This document shows positions 6,486-14,949 of a stretch of 64,000 nucleotides of DNA, piece by piece (the stretch's first letter is position 1; each line of letters begins with the position of its first letter). Made by a program: the position numbers and the translations under genes. Under the pieces are notes generated by a model. That model did no database searches. It was not told where the DNA came from and saw nothing but the letters and a program-made list of their open reading frames with translations. The DNA is from Pseudomonas arcuscaelestis. GTDB taxonomy: Bacteria; Pseudomonadota; Gammaproteobacteria; Pseudomonadales; Pseudomonadaceae. The DNA is taken from assembly GCF_016881005.1 (NCBI RefSeq), contig NZ_JACOPV010000009.1, positions 124,001 through 188,000 of the forward strand. Direction: 5' to 3'.

Positions 6486-9179
6486 ATGAAATTCTTGAGC
6501 CACCTGGCAAACCTGACTGACGGCACTGTAGTGCTGGCCTCGACTGAACGTGTCGCTCGCCACATCAAACTGCAAGCAGCTCTGCTGCAGGCCGTAGGTG
6601 GCAAAAAGGCTTGGTTCGCAAAAGGGCAGATCATGACAATCACCAAGTGGATTGAGTCCACCTGGCTTGAGCTGATGCCGGATGAGCAGCTTCTGTACCC
6701 GGTACAGGAGTTGGCAACCGTAAAATCGGTCATCGATCAATCAGGCCTGCTGCCGGCAAACATGATCTCCTCAACCAATGCGGCGCGCCGCGTTGGCGTT
6801 GCCTACTCGGATGCTTACAAATACCGCGTCGATATGGATCTCGATCGATTCCGGTTTAAGGAGGAGTTCGAGGCCTTCTTTCAATGGAAGGAGCATCTGG
6901 ATGCACATTGCCAGGCAAAGCAGTATGTGTTCCGGGCTCACCTTCCGGCCCTGCTGCTGCAAGCATTGCAGTCAGGTCAGGTCGACGTCCCTGAGCGGAT
7001 CATCATCGTCGGCATGCTGGACCTCAACCCAGCTGAGAAGGCAGTGTTTGAGGCTCTGAAATCCGCCGGTACCGAAGTTATCATCGTGCCGCCGGAAGGG
7101 GACAAGGCCACTCCGCGACTGGTTCGCAGCCACAATAATGCCAGCGAAATGCTTGAGGTGGCCCAGTGGGTCGCTAAGCAACTGGAGCCTTTCGTTGACA
7201 CCCCTCAGGCAGCTCCGTCCCTTGCGATTGTGGTGCCAGACATCCGTGCCTACAAAGGTCCCCTTCTTGATGCTTTGAGCCTGCACACAAGCCCCGGCTC
7301 CCTGTTGCCTGCTGGGCCTGATGGTGAGACACGCGCACCTTGGGATATTTCCAGTGGGGCGACGTTGGGCAGCCGCCCAATGATCCGGGCAGCCATGGAT
7401 CTGCTCTCTATCACTCCAGACAAAGCTGATCCTGAGACCTTCAGTCGTGTATTGCGGTCTCAGTGGATCGGCGGGCATGTAGGCGAGTCTGCGACCCGCG
7501 CTCTGCTTGATGTCTGGTTCCGTGACAACATGGGCTTGAACATGGGCGGCAAGGACTTCCTTCGCGCCATCGGTTCCTACAAGGGTGACGCGGTACCGGA
7601 CTTCCGGAAACGTTTTGGGGGGTTGCTTGAGAAGCTCATCAGCGGTGAGCAGAGTCGCTATCCATCGGAGTGGGCGGATCACGTCAGTGAAGCGCTGAAC
7701 GACATCGGCTGGCCAGGGCAAAGCGAGCTGGACAGTGCGAACTTCCAGACCCTGAATGCATGGGCCGAGGCCTTGGCACTATTCCGCACTCTCGATGCCC
7801 AGCTAGGGACTGTTCAGTATGAGCGAGCGTTTATGTGGCTGCGGGAAATCGTTGATACAAGGCAATTCCAGCCGCGCATCAGCCACCTTGCCCCAGTTTC
7901 GATCCTTGGGTATGAAGATGCCATTGGACTGAGCTTTGATGCCCTGTGGATCATCGGCGCCTCGAACACAGTGCTGCCGGGGCGCGCGGAACCCTCCCCA
8001 TTCATTCCAACTGATCTGCAGATCAATGCCGGGATCGCCGAAGCATCCAGCGAGGGTATGCTCACTTATGCGCAATCGGTTGTCGGTGCTTTGCTCAGTA
8101 CCAGTGAAGACGTAACGGTTTCATGCCCAAGCCACAACGAAAAAGGGGCTTCAATCGGAGCCAGTGAACTGTTTGGCTCGTGGCCTGTTGTCGCTCCAAC
8201 CTTGGAAACGAAAGGCGACTTTCTCGACGACCTGATGGGAAAATTGGACAGAACGGTCTTTCATATCGAGACCATTCCGCCGGTGACCCCATTGGAGCTG
8301 ACAGATCTCAAGGGAGGCGTACGAATTTTCAAGGACTACGCCGAATCGCCGTTCTTTTCCTTCGTTCGCAATCGCCTGCGAGTAGAAAAGTTTCCAGAGC
8401 CCATTATCGGTCTTGACCCGCGGATCCAAGGGACAATGGTCCACCTGGTTTTGGAACTGTTCTGGAAGGTAATCCGTACCTCCAAAGCTTTGAAGGCTTT
8501 TTCCGACGAGGCCCTCAAGACCGAGGTTGAGAGGTATACACAGCAAGCATCCGAACAGCTGCTGTACAAGCTGATCTGGCGCTACGGGATGAAGCTGATC
8601 ATGCTGGAACAGCGCCGTATCGTTGACCTGGTCATTGATTGGTTGGAGCTGGAGAAGAAACGTGAGCATGAGTTCGAAGTGATCGGGTTCGAGGAAAAGC
8701 ACGACATTATGGTCGGTGATGTTCCTTTGACCGTGAGCCTCGATCGGCGCGAGCGGATCTTCCTTGATGACGAGCAGATTGAGACCCGGATCGTGGTGCA
8801 GGACTATAAAACTGGCCAGGAAATGCGCATGAACAGCCTGAATGCTTCCAGCCTGACCGAACCTCAGCTCCCTATCTACGCAACGAAGATTGAGCAGGCC
8901 GATGATGTCGCGCAGATCGATGGGATTGTGCTGGCGCAGGTTAACCAGAAATCACTGGGGTACCACGCCCGTTCTAACTTCTCGGCCTCCCTTGTTGCGG
9001 GGAAGAAACCCCGAGCTGAGGACGTAGACACTTCGGAAAAGTGGGAAGAACAGAAGGACGCCTGGAACCGGCAGTTGGATGCAATGAGCGCTGGCTTTGT
9101 TGGCGGGAACGGAACCCTTGACCTTGATGGGAAGGCTTTTCCAATTGGGTATGAGTACATCGCGCCGCTGACCCGATAG
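6486..9179 (+). CDS. AddB-like PD-(D/E)XK nuclease, DNA repair
   Basis: An 897-residue protein of the AddB/RecB-nuclease type. The long N-terminal part resembles an inactivated superfamily-1 helicase fold. The C-terminal nuclease region starts near residue 600 (ESPFFSFVRNRL), contains GTMVHLVLELFW (the His of motif I), and then VQDYKTGQ at about 772, the D-Y-K core of PD-(D/E)XK nucleases. It probably works with the AddA-like helicase-nuclease encoded 193 nt downstream to resect double-strand ends. That pairing is inferred from order and family. I see no Fe-S cysteine cluster of the Bacillus AddB type. Similar chromosomal proteins are annotated in gammaproteobacteria as probable DNA repair nucleases. 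Confidence 0.8.
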   Translation: MKFLSHLANLTDGTVVLASTERVARHIKLQAALLQAVGGKKAWFAKGQIMTITKWIESTWLELMPDEQLLYPVQELATVKSVIDQSGLLPANMISSTNAARRVGVAYSDAYKYRVDMDLDRFRFKEEFEAFFQWKEHLDAHCQAKQYVFRAHLPALLLQALQSGQVDVPERIIIVGMLDLNPAEKAVFEALKSAGTEVIIVPPEGDKATPRLVRSHNNASEMLEVAQWVAKQLEPFVDTPQAAPSLAIVVPDIRAYKGPLLDALSLHTSPGSLLPAGPDGETRAPWDISSGATLGSRPMIRAAMDLLSITPDKADPETFSRVLRSQWIGGHVGESATRALLDVWFRDNMGLNMGGKDFLRAIGSYKGDAVPDFRKRFGGLLEKLISGEQSRYPSEWADHVSEALNDIGWPGQSELDSANFQTLNAWAEALALFRTLDAQLGTVQYERAFMWLREIVDTRQFQPRISHLAPVSILGYEDAIGLSFDALWIIGASNTVLPGRAEPSPFIPTDLQINAGIAEASSEGMLTYAQSVVGALLSTSEDVTVSCPSHNEKGASIGASELFGSWPVVAPTLETKGDFLDDLMGKLDRTVFHIETIPPVTPLELTDLKGGVRIFKDYAESPFFSFVRNRLRVEKFPEPIIGLDPRIQGTMVHLVLELFWKVIRTSKALKAFSDEALKTEVERYTQQASEQLLYKLIWRYGMKLIMLEQRRIVDLVIDWLELEKKREHEFEVIGFEEKHDIMVGDVPLTVSLDRRERIFLDDEQIETRIVVQDYKTGQEMRMNSLNASSLTEPQLPIYATKIEQADDVAQIDGIVLAQVNQKSLGYHARSNFSASLVAGKKPRAEDVDTSEKWEEQKDAWNRQLDAMSAGFVGGNGTLDLDGKAFPIGYEYIAPLTR

Positions 9180-9192
9180 GGTTGCTCCTCAC

Positions 9193-9221
9193 GGCCTGCA
9201 GGCACTTGTGCCCTGTAGGCC
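9193..9221. other. Imperfect inverted repeat between addB-like and addA-like genes
   Basis: Arms beginning GGCCTGCAGGCA and ending TGCCCTGTAGGCC can form a hairpin with one mismatch and one bulge around a short loop. No T-tract follows, so it is not a canonical terminator. It may mark transcript processing between the two nuclease genes. The rest of 9222-9372 is a leader that I cannot assign further. Confidence 0.4.
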
Positions 9222-9372
9222 GCGCACCAAAACATTCCGCATGCGAAAACTTTATGCGCCTGAGATGCAGTTTTTGGCCTGCGATTCTCAGGTACCAAGT
9301 TTGATCGAGGTTGCCGCTGGTGGCACACGGGCCAGCCGTTACTCTGGGTCCAACTGATTAGGAGCTCGGCCC

Positions 9373-12300
9373 ATGACCGCTTACGAACCCTTCACCGCTC
9401 TTCCACACCTGGACCCAATCTTTGCTGGGATCCGTGGGCTGGATATTGACGACGCCGAAGCTCGCGCGCTGGCAATCGATCCGCGACGCTCTCTCCTGCT
9501 GTTGGCCCCAGCCGGCTCCGGCAAGACCTCTACCCTGCAGATGCGTCTGCTGTCTTGCCTTACGGTCGTAGAGCGCCCTGAAGAGGTTCTGGCTATCACC
9601 TTCACGAACATGGCTGCTGCCGAAATTGTGGAGCGCGTGCTGGGTGCTCTCCAGCAGGCCGCCACCGGTGTTGAACCTACTCTGGAGCATGAACTTCCGC
9701 AGTATCGTCTCGCTAGGCTGGTTCTTGAGCGTGACAAGGAAATGGGGTGGAACCTGCTCCTGAACCCAAGTCGTCTTCGGATCATGACCTTCGACAGCTT
9801 CTGCGCGTCATTGGCGAGCAAAACGCCGATCATGTCGGGCTTGGGTGGTGGCAAAACCACGGACGACGCGTCTCTGATCTACCGCCTGGCAATCATTGAA
9901 ACCCTGAAGTCGGTGAACGACAACGACATCCCTGAGGCGCTTGCAGAAGCCTTGGAAGCTGTGTTGACGTTCGCCAAAAACCGCTTTGAAACCCTGGTCC
10001 CACTGTTCGAAAGCCTTTTGACCAAGCGGGATCAGTGGGCTGGGCGCATCATGTCCCTTGATCCTGTAGCTATGCAGGAGGCCGTCAGCACAGCTGTACT
10101 GCAGTCCGCAGAACAGGCGATCCAGCTCATCCCCGGGTCTGACCTTGAGCGAGCCATGAACTGCCTCCAAATGGCTTCTGGCGCGCTGGAAGGCTTTGAA
10201 TGGGCTGCTAACAAACCCCAGTTTGTGGCCAGCGCCGAGACAATGCCCTATTTCGGTAACTTCGCATCGTACATGCTGACCGGCACCGGCACGGTTCGTG
10301 CGAAGGTCAATGTTTCAAACGGATTCCCGGCGAAGCATGTTTGCACCGTTGAAATGAACGAAATCCTGGCTGATATTAAATCAGGTGGATGCACCGATGC
10401 TTTCGCCCAGGCACTGGGTGTCCTCGCAAACCTGCCAGACCTTGAGTACCCAGCGCGCGCCGCCAAGATGGTTGAGCACTTCACCGTCATCCTGCGATAC
10501 CTGCTTGCAAACCTCACGCTGGCAATGGAAGGGACCAACTCCCTGGACTTCCCTGAGATTGCCCAGCGGGCAATCCAAGCGCTTGGCGCTGGTGAATCGG
10601 TCGGTGATGCACTGCTCGAAGAAGACCGTATTCTGCACATCATGGTCGATGAATTTCAGGATACCAACCAGGCCCAGTACGATCTGCTGAAGCTGCTCGT
10701 TGAGAACTGGGAGATCGGTGATAACCGCTCCGTTGCGTTTGTTGGTGATGGATTCCAGAGTATCTATCTCTTCCGGGGCGCGGACCTGAAGCTCTTTACC
10801 TCAGTTGTTGCGGCAAAGGCCTTTGGACCTAAGGAAATGCAGGTTTTGCGTCTGACGGTCAACTTCCGATCCCTGCCGGGCGTTGTTAACTGGAACAACG
10901 AAACCTACGCTCAGGTCTTCAAGGACTCAGCCTATGAGTTCGTTCCCTCTGTGCCTTTCCGAAAGGGTGATGGAGGCGTCGAGGTTCATCCAATTGCCAC
11001 CGGCGCACTGGGTGAGGCTGAGGCTGTAACTGAGGTGATTACTTCAGCGTTGGCCAAAGATCCGACCAAGTCGATTGCGATTCTGGTTCGAGGTCGATCC
11101 CACCTAAAGCGAATCCTGCCGATGCTGAAAGAGGCCGGTATTGAAGTCCGTGGCAAGGACATCGATCCAATCGGTGAGGCGGCACCTGTATCCGAGGTGA
11201 TCGCTCTGATCCGAGCGCTTTGGCACTCTGCGGACCGCGCGGCGTGGAGTACGCTATTGCGAGCATCCTTCGTGGGGCTGAGCTGGGATGATTGCCTCAA
11301 AGTCTCCCAAGGACACAAGGTCATCGGGCATGCACTCCGCGAGGAGGCTGTACAGGATCAGGCGTCTTTTGAGGGTCGCTCTCGAATTCAGCGTCTTGTC
11401 GCTGTGCTTGATGGCGTAAAACGCTCCAGCCGCGGCTCTGAGTTGGCCTGGGCTGTTAAATCCGCCTGGATTGCCTTAGGAGGCCCGGCTACTGTCGATC
11501 GGGGCCAAATGGATGACGTAGAAACCATTTTCAAGCTGCTGACTGCACATACAGAGTCAGGAGATCTTGTAGATCCGCAAGCGTTCTTCCGCGCCATCGA
11601 CAAGGCATACGCCAGCCCTAAAGCCGGGGCCGTCACTGTGATGACTCTTCACGGCTCGAAGGGTCTTGAGTTCGATATCGTGCTGATCCCTGGCCTAAAC
11701 AAGGGCGGCGCAAAAGATGATGCACCCCTATTTTACTTCCGGCAGATGGATGGTGTTTTCTCGGTAGTTCCTAACCTCGGCGACCTGGATCCTACAACCC
11801 CCGAGAGCCGTCTGTTCAAGTTCGTGGGGCGGATGGTACGGAAGGACATGGCGGATGAGGTATGCCGCGCCGCATACGTAGGAACGACACGAGCACGGGA
11901 GGATTGCCATTTGTTCGTGTGCGTTGACCGGTTCCCAGCAGCGGAGGGTGAGGAGCAGAAGGACAAAGGGATCAAGCCCACTTCCGGATCCTTGGCAGAG
12001 TGTTTATGGCCAGCAATCGGTGCCGAGGTGCAAGCCGTCGAACCAGCATTCCCTATCGTTGCTGATAAGGTATCAGGCGTCCCATCTAAGGCGCGTCTGG
12101 CCCCAGACTTCACAGTCGCACTGCCGAAATCGGTCTTCATCCCTGCGGCCAGTAATGACCAGATTCCTACCGAGAACGAGCTTGATGACGAGCTGCGCGA
12201 GGAAGAGGGGAACGACTACAGGGCAAAAACCATCGGCATCGTTTACCACTGGTTTGTGGAACAAATCGGCAAGCAGGGCGTAGAGCAATGGAGTGAGGAG

Positions 12301-12738
12301 CGGGTACGCACTAAGGCCCAGGCCATCGCATCGGTGTTGCGTCGAGAAGGGTATCCAGCAGCAGAGGTCCCTGCAGCTGTAGCACGCATCATCCGACTGC
12401 TGGTGAACACTGTTAACAGCGTCCATGGTCAGTGGATTCTGAAGAAGCGGCCAGGCAGCGGCCATGAGGTTCAGGTTAGCGCATACCGAAATGGCCGTTG
12501 GGTGCACCGCTTCCTGGATCGGCCGTTCGAAGAGGATGGGGTCTACTGGATCAGCGACTACAAAACGCCTGATTGTCCAGAAGGCATGTCCGAGGATGCT
12601 TTCGTTGCGCGGGAGGTGGAGCGCTATCGCCACAAGATGGAAGAGTACGGGGTGGCGGTTCAGGATGCTGGGGTCACACTGCCGGTCAAAAAGGTACTGT
12701 ACTTCCCAGCTTTCGACCGGCTGGCTGAGGTCGCCTGA
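9373..12738 (+). CDS. AddA-like UvrD-family helicase-nuclease
   Basis: A superfamily-1A helicase of 1121 residues with all the expected motifs: Walker A APAGSGKT at about 46-53, motif Ia TFTNMAAAEI, Walker B VDEFQDTN at about 424, motif III VGDGFQSIYLFRGAD, motif IV VNFRSLP, motif V TLHGSKGLEFD and motif VI YVGTTRARED. The C-terminus carries a RecB-like nuclease (GIVYHWFVEQIG, then SDYKTPD at about 1060). This is the AddA layout of helicase plus one nuclease. Together with the AddB-like partner upstream it would form an end-resection complex. AGGAG precedes the ATG by about 9 nt. Its 3' end abuts a convergent membrane-anchored nuclease gene. Confidence 0.88.
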   Translation: MTAYEPFTALPHLDPIFAGIRGLDIDDAEARALAIDPRRSLLLLAPAGSGKTSTLQMRLLSCLTVVERPEEVLAITFTNMAAAEIVERVLGALQQAATGVEPTLEHELPQYRLARLVLERDKEMGWNLLLNPSRLRIMTFDSFCASLASKTPIMSGLGGGKTTDDASLIYRLAIIETLKSVNDNDIPEALAEALEAVLTFAKNRFETLVPLFESLLTKRDQWAGRIMSLDPVAMQEAVSTAVLQSAEQAIQLIPGSDLERAMNCLQMASGALEGFEWAANKPQFVASAETMPYFGNFASYMLTGTGTVRAKVNVSNGFPAKHVCTVEMNEILADIKSGGCTDAFAQALGVLANLPDLEYPARAAKMVEHFTVILRYLLANLTLAMEGTNSLDFPEIAQRAIQALGAGESVGDALLEEDRILHIMVDEFQDTNQAQYDLLKLLVENWEIGDNRSVAFVGDGFQSIYLFRGADLKLFTSVVAAKAFGPKEMQVLRLTVNFRSLPGVVNWNNETYAQVFKDSAYEFVPSVPFRKGDGGVEVHPIATGALGEAEAVTEVITSALAKDPTKSIAILVRGRSHLKRILPMLKEAGIEVRGKDIDPIGEAAPVSEVIALIRALWHSADRAAWSTLLRASFVGLSWDDCLKVSQGHKVIGHALREEAVQDQASFEGRSRIQRLVAVLDGVKRSSRGSELAWAVKSAWIALGGPATVDRGQMDDVETIFKLLTAHTESGDLVDPQAFFRAIDKAYASPKAGAVTVMTLHGSKGLEFDIVLIPGLNKGGAKDDAPLFYFRQMDGVFSVVPNLGDLDPTTPESRLFKFVGRMVRKDMADEVCRAAYVGTTRAREDCHLFVCVDRFPAAEGEEQKDKGIKPTSGSLAECLWPAIGAEVQAVEPAFPIVADKVSGVPSKARLAPDFTVALPKSVFIPAASNDQIPTENELDDELREEEGNDYRAKTIGIVYHWFVEQIGKQGVEQWSEERVRTKAQAIASVLRREGYPAAEVPAAVARIIRLLVNTVNSVHGQWILKKRPGSGHEVQVSAYRNGRWVHRFLDRPFEEDGVYWISDYKTPDCPEGMSEDAFVAREVERYRHKMEEYGVAVQDAGVTLPVKKVLYFPAFDRLAEVA

Positions 12739-12741
12739 CCA

Positions 12742-13266
12742 TTACCTGGGGAACCGGATTTTCTGGTTCCCCGGTGATATTTTCATGCGTTTGTGCAGCG
12801 GTCGGGAGTCTTTAGGCTTCCTGTTTTTGAGAGAGATGGGAACCTCAGCGCGGATGCCAATGAGAGCCTGAAACAAGGCTTCATCAAACGGTACTTGCAC
12901 GCATTGATCCTTGAAGCTCAGAACCCCTCTCACATTCGACGCTCTGAACACCTCACGCGCCAGGCCAATATAGAGAATCACCTGGTAATACTCGCGGCGT
13001 CGGACGTAACCCTTGTATTTACGGTTCTTAAATTCTCCCACCACGATTTGACCGGTGCGATTCCCTTTAAAGATGGCGTCAGGTTCTCCCCCGACCCCCA
13101 ATGCGCTCAGTCGCTTGCGTGGGTGGCCCTTCCCAAGATCGGTACCGACGATAGTCCATTGATTCGCCGGTAGCGAAAATTGCTTGTAGATGTCGCGCGG
13201 CGCCTTAGCTTTAAGCGCCAGGTACAGGATCCCGGCTACGACAATAATCGCGATGATCGTCTGCAT
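12742..13266 (-). CDS. Membrane-anchored PD-(D/E)XK nuclease-like protein
   Basis: The N-terminus is a single TM or signal-anchor (IIAIIVVAGILYLALKAK). After it comes a compact nuclease-like core: GGEPDAIF supplies the acidic residue and VVGEFKNRKYKG the ExK element. The spacing of about 17 residues between D and ExK fits PD-(D/E)XK folds of the RecB/Cas4 group. It is 174 residues long. It is the last gene of a tight minus-strand operon, with its start 1 nt from the stop of the small TM protein gene. DNA cleavage at the inner membrane, perhaps on entering or stalled DNA, is an inference. Fold and activity are unproven. Confidence 0.7.
   Translation of the reverse strand: MQTIIAIIVVAGILYLALKAKAPRDIYKQFSLPANQWTIVGTDLGKGHPRKRLSALGVGGEPDAIFKGNRTGQIVVGEFKNRKYKGYVRRREYYQVILYIGLAREVFRASNVRGVLSFKDQCVQVPFDEALFQALIGIRAEVPISLKNRKPKDSRPLHKRMKISPGNQKIRFPR
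12748..12772. terminator. Shared convergent hairpin
   Basis: GGGGAACC at 12748-12755 pairs perfectly with GGTTCCCC at 12765-12772 around a 9-nt loop containing TTTT. It sits just after the AddA-like stop, inside the last codons of the convergent nuclease gene. The position suits a bidirectional stop, although no long T-tract follows on either strand. Confidence 0.5.
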
Positions 13267-13267
13267 G

Positions 13268-13489
13268 TCAGATCTCGATGATTTTGAAGTAGAGGAGGGT
13301 GGAGACGATCACCAGGACGGCAACAACAAAGGCAGCCTTGTTTGGCCCGCTGCCGATACGACTGTGCGCGGCAGTACCCATTCGGGCCAGTTTCGGGTTG
13401 TAGGCGCCACCGGCTGAACTAACGAATTTTCCCGGATCCTCGGCGTAGGCAGCAATCTTGCTCACGGCCACGTTAGATTCGCGCTTCAT
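13268..13489 (-). CDS. Small C-terminally anchored membrane protein
   Basis: A 73-residue protein with a polar N-terminus and one C-terminal TM segment (AAFVVAVLVIVSTLLYF). Its start overlaps the end of the Crp-like regulator gene and its stop is separated by 1 nt from the nuclease start, so the three are probably translationally coupled. The stretch MGTAAHSRI resembles the G-x3-H helix that precedes the catalytic core in RecB-type nucleases. This small protein might complete the neighbouring membrane nuclease, but that resemblance is weak. Otherwise it is unrecognised. Confidence 0.65.
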   Translation of the reverse strand: MKRESNVAVSKIAAYAEDPGKFVSSAGGAYNPKLARMGTAAHSRIGSGPNKAAFVVAVLVIVSTLLYFKIIEI

Positions 13490-14193
13490 GCCGACTCCAC
13501 AGTGGGGTGCTGAAAGAGGAACGTTTTGTACCCATTGAATTTTAATGCCCCCTCATCTTCAAGAATTTTGAAAGCCCGGCTGGCAGATCGGCGCTCTACG
13601 CCCGCGAGGGTGCGTATCTCATCCTTGCTGGCCAGCACCTCGATTCCGCGGTCCGTTGGCCGTGCGTCTGGGTGGGCAACAAGCTTGTCGATCACACGCT
13701 TGATCCGGTCCAGGTCTTTGGCGAAAAGATACTGGGCCGATTGTGAGTGCTTCGTCATCAGGTTCAACTCTGCAGCCATCAGCACAGTCTCGCTGTAGCC
13801 GTTGGACTTCATGAACTCTTCATACCGGGCTCTTGGTACCTGCAGTAGGTACGTCAGACTGCGCGTCTCATAGCCAAACCGAACTTGCTTGGGTTGGAGC
13901 GGCCAAATCATGTCGCCCTGCCGCAGGGCGTCTACGAAAACCGCCTTGCTCCGCCCATCGAGTGTCAGCGCGAATGCCACAACACACCCTTTTAGGACGA
14001 TGTAGAAGTCGCCCTGGTCTGTATCGAGCGTCGTCTTTGGTGGCATCTCAATGAGGTTTCCATAGTGGTTCCCGTTAATCAGCCAACTTGTCCAGGTTCC
14101 TTTCTGAGGGCTGGTTTTAAACCACTCCGGTTCTGGTGTATCGAAAACCGCGATGCTGGGTTGTTTCATTGCGTGTGAGTAACCATTGGCCAT
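13486..14193 (-). CDS. Crp/Fnr-family transcriptional regulator
   Basis: A cyclic-nucleotide-binding-like beta-barrel (about residues 30-130, with DFYIVLKGCVVAF and ALRQGDMIWPL) is followed by a winged helix-turn-helix (ASKDEIRTLAGVERRSASRAFKILEDEGAL, here split: recognition helix RRSASRAFKILEDEG). The Arg/Ser pair that contacts cAMP in CRP is not evident, so the ligand may differ or be absent. The ATG overlaps the stop of the S10-like gene by 1 nt (TGATG). It is therefore co-expressed with the S10-like protein and the nuclease and may regulate this operon. Confidence 0.8.
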   Translation of the reverse strand: MANGYSHAMKQPSIAVFDTPEPEWFKTSPQKGTWTSWLINGNHYGNLIEMPPKTTLDTDQGDFYIVLKGCVVAFALTLDGRSKAVFVDALRQGDMIWPLQPKQVRFGYETRSLTYLLQVPRARYEEFMKSNGYSETVLMAAELNLMTKHSQSAQYLFAKDLDRIKRVIDKLVAHPDARPTDRGIEVLASKDEIRTLAGVERRSASRAFKILEDEGALKFNGYKTFLFQHPTVESA

Positions 14194-14606
14194 CAGTTGC
14201 CTTCCTTCAAGTCGTATTGGCCCTGGTACGACTCGATCTTGATGTTTACTGTCGCCGGCAGTGGTAGGGCGACGAGCGCCATGATGGATTCAGCGGTCGG
14301 GGAGACCACCAGTAAGAGGTTCCTGATCCGCTTCGCCTGCGAGCAGTAAAGGCCGCGTGAGCCGTTTGAGGGTGCTTCCCTGAGGATGATGTGACGGCGG
14401 CGCACCGTTGGTAGGGCCAAGGGGCCACGCACCTTTACACCTTCGCTACGGGACAATGCAGCCCTTATCGTTTTGGCGGTTTGTTGGACGACAGGATGCG
14501 CCAACCCATCAATCACGATGTAGAAGCTGCCGGAGGAAAAATTTGAGCGCATGGTTCTGGGATCGGCTAGATCCCAGGCCTGGGGGGACTTCGCTTCGCT
14601 GAACAT
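14193..14606 (-). CDS. Ribosomal protein S10 (NusE)-like protein
   Basis: Residues from about 27 onward match bacterial ribosomal protein uS10 along its length. Conserved elements include KVRGPLALPTVRRRHIIL (S10: QVRGPIPLPTRKERFTVL), a shortened loop, LLLVVSPTAESIMALVAL (S10: LVDIVEPTEKTVDALMRL) and ATVNIKIE (S10: GVDVQISL). It carries about 26 extra N-terminal residues and a short C-terminal tail, giving 137 residues against about 103 in S10. S10 is also NusE, which joins NusB, NusA and NusG in antitermination. A plasmid copy could act in antitermination, substitute in ribosomes, or decoy NusB. It is co-transcribed with a Crp-like regulator and a membrane nuclease, unlike any ribosomal operon. 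The fold call is strong; the role is unknown. Confidence 0.82.
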   Translation of the reverse strand: MFSEAKSPQAWDLADPRTMRSNFSSGSFYIVIDGLAHPVVQQTAKTIRAALSRSEGVKVRGPLALPTVRRRHIILREAPSNGSRGLYCSQAKRIRNLLLVVSPTAESIMALVALPLPATVNIKIESYQGQYDLKEGN

Positions 14607-14682
14607 AGGTCAAGGCCCTTGAGGTATCTCTTGCACCTAATAGTGGAAAGAGACAGCCCCATTTCAGCGACTTTGCGAAAGA

Positions 14683-14949
14683 TTATTTGCTCAGCTGGGC
14701 AAATTTTGTCTGATGGTGAAGGGCGCGAGCGAAAGAACGTTGAGCTTTCCGAAGTCGGAGTGTGTCGAGTAGGCCTGGCGCACGGCGTAGTCGAATCGTA
14801 CGTGGCCCAGTGAGGGCCCCTAGGATCTTGTCATAGAGTCCCAGCATCTGCGGGCAGTTCAGTTCAGTAACACGCGGCAGCGATTCCTCGTGTGCCTTCA
14901 CGGCTGCTTCAATGACCTTCTGCTTCCAGAGTCTGTATTTGTGGATCAC
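14683..14949 (-). CDS. Small basic hypothetical protein
   Basis: An 88-residue, Arg/Lys-rich protein. The start chosen is GTG at 14949: GGAGGA lies about 8 nt upstream and the codon overlaps the TGA of the six-TM protein gene. Upstream in-frame codons would lie inside that gene and lack a ribosome site. The C-terminal half is strongly basic (RTIRLRRAPGLLDTLRLRKA), which could suit nucleic-acid or ribosome binding. No family is recognised. It sits between the membrane protein and the S10-like gene. Confidence 0.6.
   Translation of the reverse strand: MIHKYRLWKQKVIEAAVKAHEESLPRVTELNCPQMLGLYDKILGALTGPRTIRLRRAPGLLDTLRLRKAQRSFARALHHQTKFAQLSK

Noticed and set aside
6972..7721. 249-codon minus-strand frame
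   Set aside because: Antisense to the AddB-like gene and without any recognisable motif or ribosome site.
14619..14813. 64-codon plus-strand frame
   Set aside because: Antisense to the 88-residue basic protein, which has a clear GGAGGA and a coupled GTG start.
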